Source of the DNA: Nautiliales bacterium
GTDB lineage: Bacteria > Campylobacterota > Campylobacteria > Campylobacterales > JAADDX01
Length of the DNA: 64,000 bases
Assembly (NCBI GenBank): GCA_030826765.1
Contig: JAUUDM010000026.1
Coordinates: 52,687-116,686 of the forward strand
Reading direction: 5' to 3'
The number at the start of each line of letters is the position of its first letter. Positions within the stretch are counted from its first letter, which is position 1. This document shows positions 58,727 through 64,000 of this stretch, in pieces. Position numbers and translations under genes: made by a program. Below the pieces are notes generated by a model, which did no database searches, had not been told where the DNA came from, and saw only the letters and a list, made by a program, of their open reading frames with translations.

Positions 58727-60318
58727 AAATCAACCTTTATTATTTTTATAATAGATATATAATTTTGACTATTTTTATCTTTTATTACACCAGTTGTTTC
58801 CACTTTTAAATGCTCTTTTTCTACTAATTCATTTACAAAATTAGTAATATAAGATTCATTCTCGGCAAAAATATTTAATTCCAAAATATCTTTTCCAAAG
58901 CTAATATCTTTTGCATAAATTTTATTTCTTTTCATATATAATGATACTTTTATAATTAATGAAGATAAAGGTGCATATCCATTTTTAGCTTTATGTAATG
59001 TAGTTATAATTTGAGCAACACTTTTAATATATTTATCTTTTTTTTCAGCAGCTTTTTTCTCTTTTTTATAAACTTTCAATAAACTATTATAATTTCTATT
59101 TAATGAATTATACATAAAATTTAAATTCTTTAATTTTATTTCTAACTGTTTATTTTTATGTCCTATAATAACCGAATAAAAATATTGAAATGTTGGATAT
59201 AATAAACTTAATATAAGCGAAATTATAGTTATAGAAATAAATTGTCCACTTTTTCTATAAAAAAATGTAGGAGGTCGTTTTTTTATTGTAAAATTATCTA
59301 ACTGATAATCTTCTTTATATGCATATTGGGTAGATAAAATATTTAAAAATGACAACTGGTCTATTTCAATATTATTAGGGTTATATTTAGTATCAAACTT
59401 TAAATCGTCAGCTTCAATTTCACCTAAATAATTATTAACGAAATTAGATACTCCTGGAATAATTCCATTTTCTGTAGAAATAAAAACTCTATCAATAGTT
59501 GCTAATGCATATTTTCTTTGTAAAGAATTAAATTGATTAACTATTGTAGTAAATAAATTACTAAATATTATTGATAATTCATTAAATAAAATCTCTTCAT
59601 AATCATCATAATAATTGATATTTAAACCTTTTTTAGTTAATAAATCAACAAATACTTCATAACTAAAATTATTAATTTCTATTTCACTATCATGTTTTAA
59701 TTTTTCATATAAGTTATACATACCTTGATTTAAAATAATATTTTGTAAAAATGTTCCATCAGCATACAATGTTATTAAAGTAAAATCTTTTGTAAAATAG
59801 ATAAAAATATCTTTTTTTGGTTTTAATATTTTTGTTTTATATACAGATTCAAATAAAAATCCACTATGTCCCAAATAATCTATATAATTATAATCTTTAG
59901 TTATAGGTTCAAAATATTTTGTTATCAAACTTTCTTCTACTATAACAACTTGTGCAATCATATTTTTTTCATCTGCAGCAGAACTAATTAACTTATATTT
60001 AAAAATATATTTTTCAGATTCATCAAGTTCTAAATCTTCATAAGCTTGAGTTTCTATATGATCATATACATCAATTTTATTAACTAAATTCCTAGGAATA
60101 GTCATTTCATAAGTAATAATATATCTAAGTGGAATATAAGTAGAAATTAAAGTATCTTTAGAAATTTTTTCTTTAAAAGTTTTTTCTTTTATTATATTGT
60201 TTTCTAAAATAAATACATTATTAAAATTATAAGGATCAATTGATGCTACTTTATTTACATCATATGCATATTTTTTAATTTTATGTATTCTACTCATTCT
60301 ACTTATTTCATTTAACAC
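58723..60318 (-). CDS. MshI-like (PilM-PilN type) pilus-assembly protein
   Basis: A 531-residue protein. Residues 1-330 look like a cytoplasmic actin-like domain of the PilM/GspL type (IDPYNFNNVFILENN near 28, ETQAYEDLELDESEKYIFKYK near 90), a membrane helix lies at about 357-377 (FISITIISLILSLLYPTFQYFY), then a periplasmic coiled coil (about 385-425) and a PilN-like domain to the end. MshI in MSHA systems has the same arrangement of a PilM-like half fused to a PilN-like half. Translation starts at a GTG with AAAGGTGA upstream. It is first in the six-gene assembly block and lies 12 bases from era, so transcription may continue from rplI-hslVU-era. Confidence 0.75.
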   Translation of the reverse strand: MLNEISRMSRIHKIKKYAYDVNKVASIDPYNFNNVFILENNIIKEKTFKEKISKDTLISTYIPLRYIITYEMTIPRNLVNKIDVYDHIETQAYEDLELDESEKYIFKYKLISSAADEKNMIAQVVIVEESLITKYFEPITKDYNYIDYLGHSGFLFESVYKTKILKPKKDIFIYFTKDFTLITLYADGTFLQNIILNQGMYNLYEKLKHDSEIEINNFSYEVFVDLLTKKGLNINYYDDYEEILFNELSIIFSNLFTTIVNQFNSLQRKYALATIDRVFISTENGIIPGVSNFVNNYLGEIEADDLKFDTKYNPNNIEIDQLSFLNILSTQYAYKEDYQLDNFTIKKRPPTFFYRKSGQFISITIISLILSLLYPTFQYFYSVIIGHKNKQLEIKLKNLNFMYNSLNRNYNSLLKVYKKEKKAAEKKDKYIKSVAQIITTLHKAKNGYAPLSSLIIKVSLYMKRNKIYAKDISFGKDILELNIFAENESYITNFVNELVEKEHLKVETTGVIKDKNSQNYISIIKIIKVDL

Positions 60319-60330
60319 TTATATCACCTT

Positions 60331-61242
60331 TTATTCTATGTATCCTATCTCTTCAAGCATTTTTCTATTTTTTGTCCAATTAGGTATAGTTTTAACATAT
60401 AATTCCAAATATATTTTTTTACCACTAAATAATTCTAGCAATTTCCGTGCCGCCATACCTATTTCTTTTATTTTTTTACCTTTTTTACCAATAACCATAG
60501 ATTTTTGAGTGTCTTTTTGAACTACAATCATAGCATATACTTTATCTATTGTCTCATTTTCTATAATCTTCTCTATTATTATATCAGATTCATAAGGAAT
60601 CTCATCATTCAATTTATCAAACAAAACTTCTCTTATAAGCTCTTTATAAATATCTTTTATATTTTCAGTAGAAATAATTTCCGGATCATAATAATAAGGA
60701 TGATTTGGAAGATATTTTATAATAGTATCAAGAAGTTTTTCTCTATTTACATTATTTGTAGAAGAGATAGGAATTAGTTCAAGGAAAGATTTATTTTCTA
60801 ATGCCTCATACTCTTCTATTTTTTTATCTATTTTTTCTCTTTCTAACATATCTATTTTTGTTAAAACTAATAAATGAGATATATTCTTTTTATTTAATTC
60901 CAAAAATTTTTGATACCCTTTAGTATCTTTTCTTGCATCAGCAATATAAAGAATTAAATCACTATCACTTAAAGCTTTTAAAGCTTCATTAAGCATGTAT
61001 TTATTAAGTAATTTCTCTTTTTCATGAATACCAGGAGTATCAATTAAAATAATCTGATTATCTTTATACATCACAATTGCAGTAAGTCTTTTTCTTGTTG
61101 CATTTGCTTTTCTTGAAGTCATAGCTATTTTTTCACCTACAAGCCAATTAATAAGTGTAGACTTACCCGCATTAGGCTCACCTATAACTCCTACAAATCC
61201 ACTTTTTACATCTTCTTCATCTGCAATTATAAATTTTTCCAA
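60331..61242 (-). CDS. era: GTPase Era
   Basis: Era is an essential GTPase that helps mature the 30S ribosomal subunit by binding the 3' end of 16S rRNA. The 303-residue protein has G1 GEPNAGKSTLINWLVG near residue 21, Thr in the switch region (SRKANATRKRLTAI), G3 DTPGIHEKEK near 72, G4 LTKIDMLE near 130 and a C-terminal KH domain with MVIGKKGKKIKEIGMAARKLLE near 250. It starts at a TTG with AAGGA six bases upstream and no better in-frame alternative nearby. It lies nine bases after hslU in the rplI-hslV-hslU-era order I recall from Campylobacter jejuni. Confidence 0.95.
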   Translation of the reverse strand: MEKFIIADEEDVKSGFVGVIGEPNAGKSTLINWLVGEKIAMTSRKANATRKRLTAIVMYKDNQIILIDTPGIHEKEKLLNKYMLNEALKALSDSDLILYIADARKDTKGYQKFLELNKKNISHLLVLTKIDMLEREKIDKKIEEYEALENKSFLELIPISSTNNVNREKLLDTIIKYLPNHPYYYDPEIISTENIKDIYKELIREVLFDKLNDEIPYESDIIIEKIIENETIDKVYAMIVVQKDTQKSMVIGKKGKKIKEIGMAARKLLELFSGKKIYLELYVKTIPNWTKNRKMLEEIGYIE

Positions 61243-61251
61243 AATAATTCC

Positions 61252-62562
61252 TTATAAAATATATTTAGTGCTATCTTCACTTTCTACGATACTTCCAAGT
61301 TTGTCTTGAACATACTCTGCTGTAATTTCATAAACTTCACCTTTATGCTCATCTGCTTCAAAATTAATCTCTTCCAAAACTTTTTCTGTAATTGTATGAA
61401 GTCTTCTAGCTCCTATATCTTCTGTTTTTTCATTAGCTAAAAATGCATTTTTTGCCATTTCTCTTAGAGCTTCTTCACTAAATTTAAGTTCAACTTCTTC
61501 TGTTTCAAGTAGTTTTTGATATTGTTTAATAATAGAATGTTTAGGCTCTGTTAAGATTTTATATAATGCATCTTCATCAAGAGAACTTAATTCTACTCTA
61601 AGTGGAAATCTTCCTTGAAGTTCTGGAATTAAATCACTTGGTTTACTTACATGAAATGCACCTGCTGCTATAAATAAAATATGGTCAGTATTTATATTTC
61701 CATATTTTGTATTAACTGTACTTCCCTCAACTATCGGAAGTAAATCTCTTTGAACACCTTCTTTACTTGGGTCTTGTCTTTGAGATGATGTAGCTGCTAC
61801 TTTATCAATCTCATCAATAAAAATAATTCCATTTTTAGCTCTTTTTAGAGCTTCTTGTTTGATTTGATCACTATTTATAACTTTTTCACTAGCAATACCT
61901 TTTAGAAGTTCTTTTGCTTCTTTTACAGTTACTTCTTTTTCTTCTTTTTTTCCTAAAACATTAAAAACTTTTGATAAACTTTCTTGTGCTTTTAAAATTT
62001 CAGGTGGTAAATTTGGATTTTCTTCAAATTTTTCATTTACTTCTATTTTTATTTTTAAATGATCCATATCACCATTTTTTACTTTTTCTTTCATTTTATT
62101 AAATGAAACTTCATATTCAGCTTTTTTAGTTTCACTAGCATTTGCTGGAAGTTTTGGTAAAAGTTTAGTAGTAATTTCATCTAAAATAAATTCTTCAATT
62201 TTTTCTTTATTATTCTCTTTCATTTCATCTTTTACTAAGTTCATAGAGTTATAAACTAAATCTCTAATCATACTTTCTACATCACGTCCAACAAACCCAA
62301 CTTCTGTATATTTACTTGCTTCTACTTTTACGAAAGGCACTTTAATCATTTTTGCAATTCTTCTTGCAATTTCAGTTTTACCTACCCCTGTACTACCTAT
62401 CATAAGAATATTTTTTGGCATAATATCATCTTGCCACTCTTTATCAAGCTTTAATCTTCTATCTCTATTTCTTAAAGCAATTGCTATTGTTTTTTTAGCA
62501 TCTTTTTGACCTATAATATATTGGTCTAAATATTTTACTACTTCTTTTGGTGTCATAGTCAT
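61252..62562 (-). CDS. hslU: ATP-dependent protease ATPase subunit HslU
   Basis: HslU is the AAA+ unfoldase that feeds substrates to HslV. The 436-residue protein has YIIGQKDAKKTIAIALRNR near 14, Walker A MIGSTGVGKTEIARRI near residue 55, KYTEVGFVGRDVESMI near 80, the I domain (about 105-235), Walker B GIIFIDEIDKVA near 245, ELQGRFPLRVEL with the Arg finger near 315 and the sensor 2 region TEDIGARRLHTITEKVLEE near 390. The pore loop GFVG-like motif is intact. The end KYIL is the usual HslV-contacting tail. AAGGA precedes the ATG. It is one base from hslV. Confidence 0.97.
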   Translation of the reverse strand: MTMTPKEVVKYLDQYIIGQKDAKKTIAIALRNRDRRLKLDKEWQDDIMPKNILMIGSTGVGKTEIARRIAKMIKVPFVKVEASKYTEVGFVGRDVESMIRDLVYNSMNLVKDEMKENNKEKIEEFILDEITTKLLPKLPANASETKKAEYEVSFNKMKEKVKNGDMDHLKIKIEVNEKFEENPNLPPEILKAQESLSKVFNVLGKKEEKEVTVKEAKELLKGIASEKVINSDQIKQEALKRAKNGIIFIDEIDKVAATSSQRQDPSKEGVQRDLLPIVEGSTVNTKYGNINTDHILFIAAGAFHVSKPSDLIPELQGRFPLRVELSSLDEDALYKILTEPKHSIIKQYQKLLETEEVELKFSEEALREMAKNAFLANEKTEDIGARRLHTITEKVLEEINFEADEHKGEVYEITAEYVQDKLGSIVESEDSTKYIL

Positions 62563-62563
62563 T

Positions 62564-63100
62564 TTAATCCTTCAATTCTAAAATTTTTATATTTTTGTTA
62601 GTATAAATACATAAATCACCAGCTATTTTTAAAGATTCTTCTACTAATTCTCTTGGAGATAAATTACTGTGTTTATTTAATGCACGTGCCGCTGAAATAG
62701 CAAAATTTCCTCCGCTTCCAATAGCAGCAATTTGACCATCTTCAGGTTCTACTACATCACCTGTTCCACTTAAAATATAAATATGTTCTTTATTTAAAAC
62801 AATCATCATAGCTTCAAGTTGTCTTAAATGTTTATCTTTTCTCCACTCTTTTCCAAAATCAATAACAGATTTTAACAAATCACCTTTTCTATTTTTAAGA
62901 TGCGATTCAAACATATCAAAAAGTAAAAATGCATCTGCAGTACTTCCTGCAAATCCACTTAAAACTTGTCCATTATAAAGAGTTCTAATTTTTGTTGCAT
63001 TTCCTTTTAATACTGTGTTACCAAAAGTAACTTGTCCATCTCCTCCAATTACAGCTTGCCCATTTTTTTTACAAGCAAGTATTGTTGTAGCTTTAAACAT
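62564..63100 (-). CDS. hslV: ATP-dependent protease peptidase subunit HslV
   Basis: HslV is the threonine peptidase of the HslUV protease. The 178-residue protein has a short propeptide (MFKA) before the catalytic N-terminal Thr in [23 protein letters not shown], where the next Thr is also conserved, then the [15 protein letters not shown] segment, [15 protein letters not shown] near 50 and [22 protein letters not shown] near 123. Length is normal. It is flanked by rplI (no gap) and hslU (one-base gap), so all are co-transcribed. Assignment is certain. Confidence 0.97.
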   Translation of the reverse strand: MFKATTILACKKNGQAVIGGDGQVTFGNTVLKGNATKIRTLYNGQVLSGFAGSTADAFLLFDMFESHLKNRKGDLLKSVIDFGKEWRKDKHLRQLEAMMIVLNKEHIYILSGTGDVVEPEDGQIAAIGSGGNFAISAARALNKHSNLSPRELVEESLKIAGDLCIYTNKNIKILELKD

Positions 63101-63544
63101 CTATTTTCCTTCTACATTTATTTTAAGTTTTGCATGAATTGAGTGACCTAATTTCACATCAACTGTATGCTCTCCTACACTTTTTATATTTTTTGCATCT
63201 ATTTGCTTTTTATCTATTTCAATTTTTGTTTGCTCTTTTAAAGCTTCAGCTATATCTTCTTTTGTTACAGCTCCATATAAATGACCGTTACTACCAAGTT
63301 TTTTTGTAATATTTATAGTTAAATTTTCTAACACTTCTTTTTCTTTTTTTAGTTCCGCTATTTCAAGAGCTTCAAGTTCAGCTTTTTTCTTTTGCTCTTC
63401 TTCCCATTCTTTAATTACTTCTTTTGTAGCAAGTTTAGCAAATCCTTTTGCTATTAAAAAATTTCTTCCATATCCTTCTTTAACTTCCTTTATCTCACCT
63501 TTTTTTCCAAGCGATTTTACATCTTTTATCAATAAAACTTTCAT
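63101..63544 (-). CDS. rplI: Ribosomal protein bL9
   Basis: bL9 is a large-subunit protein that limits frameshifting. The 147-residue protein has the N-terminal domain [34 protein letters not shown], the central connecting helix (about 45-75, very Lys/Glu-rich) and a C-terminal domain containing [17 protein letters not shown] and [28 protein letters not shown] precedes the ATG. It is the first gene of the rplI-hslV-hslU-era operon and is divergent from an unknown gene at the right edge. Confidence 0.97.
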   Translation of the reverse strand: MKVLLIKDVKSLGKKGEIKEVKEGYGRNFLIAKGFAKLATKEVIKEWEEEQKKKAELEALEIAELKKEKEVLENLTINITKKLGSNGHLYGAVTKEDIAEALKEQTKIEIDKKQIDAKNIKSVGEHTVDVKLGHSIHAKLKINVEGK

Positions 63545-63571
63545 TATTTTCCTTTGTTTTAATATATTTTA

Positions 63572-63600
63572 TATATAATATAATATTGTAATTCTATCAA
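63572..63600 (-). promoter_or_regulatory. Predicted promoter of the rplI operon
   Basis: On the minus strand, TTGATA (63600-63595) and TATATA (63577-63572) are separated by 17 bases, a standard sigma-70 layout, and lie 28 bases before the rplI ATG. The sequence is very A+T-rich and other -10 choices nearby (for example TATAAAAT) cannot be excluded. Confidence 0.45.
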
Positions 63601-63626
63601 AATTTATAATTAATTTAATGCAATTA

Positions 63627-63635
63627 TGCTAGAAT
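63627..63635 (+). promoter_or_regulatory. Extended -10 of the right-edge gene
   Basis: TGCTAGAAT is an extended -10 (TG-C-TAGAAT) on the plus strand, 66 bases before the ATG at 63701. The rest of the 156-base divergent gap is A/T-rich sequence in which I see no other clear signals besides the rplI promoter. Confidence 0.4.
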
Positions 63636-63700
63636 TATATATAAATAAACATTTAAAACAAAATATGTTCAATATATTATTTAAGATAAAAGAGGAAATT

Positions 63701-64000
63701 ATGATCTTAATTGTAGACCAAACAACAGATGAAATCATAGGTGCTGATAAAGATTTTTTAAAAGAAAATTCGATAGAAGAATTAAATAAAAAATTTTCAA
63801 ATAAAATTGATAATTTAGATAAACTAAAAAAAGAATCTGAATATAGTAATTATAAAATTGAAGCACTTCCTATCAAAAATTATAGGATAATCTTTTTTAT
63901 AAACGAAAACTCTATTCAAGAGGAAAATAATAATGATTCCAATGTTATTATTGATAATTTATTAGACGAACCTATCTCAAATGAAAATAAACAATCTCCT
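63701..64000 (+). CDS. Unknown protein, N-terminal part (cut by window edge)
   Basis: An open frame of 100 codons begins at an ATG with AGAGGAAATT upstream and continues past the right edge without a stop. The first 70 residues (MILIVDQTTDEIIGADKDFLKE, then NKIDNLDKLKKESEYSNYKIEALPIKNYRIIFFINE) have alternating strands and helices and could be a small PAS-like sensory domain. An acidic, Asn-rich linker (residues 71-100) then leads into the unseen part. I do not recognise a family. It is divergent from rplI. The good ribosome-binding site and codon pattern make it a real gene. Confidence 0.7.
   Translation, partial: MILIVDQTTDEIIGADKDFLKENSIEELNKKFSNKIDNLDKLKKESEYSNYKIEALPIKNYRIIFFINENSIQEENNNDSNVIIDNLLDEPISNENKQSP

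Noticed and set aside
54766-60318. Recent horizontal transfer of the pilus block because of its very high Lys/Asn/Ile content
   Set aside because: The whole window is A+T-rich, and the skew fits weakly constrained membrane and coiled-coil proteins. I see no flanking repeats, tRNA target or integrase, so transfer is not supported.
1-64000. CRISPR arrays, insertion sequences, prophage, toxin-antitoxin or restriction genes
   Set aside because: No regularly spaced repeats, transposase, integrase or nuclease-methylase motifs were seen on either strand.

Overview
The window is a gene-dense, very A+T-rich chromosomal segment from a member of the Campylobacterota (former Epsilonproteobacteria). Support comes from gene order: folC / M23 peptidase / bactofilin / mfd, lptE-leuS-DUF-secFD-yajC, aminotransferase-two hypotheticals-rlmB-rsmI-rpmE, and rplI-hslV-hslU-era are blocks I recall from Helicobacter and Campylobacter. 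The very low G+C, the compact Hcp, the hemerythrin and a nitrate-sensor (NIT) diguanylate cyclase suggest a free-living, possibly vent-associated relative such as Nautiliales (Caminibacter, Nautilia, Lebetimonas). That placement is inference. There are no insertion sequences, prophages or CRISPR arrays, and no gene-free stretch over 300 bases.

Layout. 1-2784 (minus): fatty-acid synthesis, accA (cut by the window edge), fabF, acpP, fabG. 2855-7018 (plus): mraY-sppA-murD for the cell wall, two tandem tRNA-Phe genes and a DUF218 protein. 7011-14812 (minus): a complete phosphate cluster, read pit, pstS, pstC, pstA, pstB, phoU, response regulator, histidine kinase, with three near-identical Pho-box-like promoters. 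14948-18203 (plus): a small membrane protein and uvrA. 18200-20751 (minus): Crp/Fnr regulator, bacteriohemerythrin and Hcp, with an FNR-type box at -41.5 of a predicted hcp promoter. 20819-30062 (minus): panE, a solute-sensing histidine kinase, an aminotransferase, the rlmB-rsmI-rpmE block, and queD next to a FolE-like enzyme. 30059-44916 (minus): a two-component pair, mfd, cell-shape genes, folC, a diguanylate cyclase, lptE, leuS and secFD-yajC. 44957-47062 (plus): lnt, bioD and a thioesterase. 47059-50538 (minus): a MoxR/DUF58 operon that encloses a compact molybdopterin oxidoreductase. 50594-60318 (minus): a NIT-domain diguanylate cyclase, RNase R, an HDOD protein and six MSHA-type pilus assembly genes in the order mshI-J-K-L-M-N. 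60331-63544 (minus): era, hslU, hslV, rplI. A divergent unknown gene runs off the right edge.

The genes are tightly packed. Most same-strand neighbours overlap or nearly touch, and all three convergent junctions overlap at their stop codons with no room for a terminator. TTG and GTG starts are common.

Most noteworthy observations: (1) dense clusters of bacterial N-glycosylation sequons (D/E-X-N-X-S/T) in the predicted periplasmic parts of two single-pass membrane proteins, five of five N-X-S/T sites in the MshN-like protein and seven of seven in the RodZ-like protein; (2) a 7-4-7 direct-repeat Pho box 11-12 bases upstream of perfect TATAAT boxes; (3) a class II FNR-type hcp promoter matched by the recognition helix of the neighbouring regulator; (4) a molybdopterin enzyme embedded in a MoxR/DUF58 operon.
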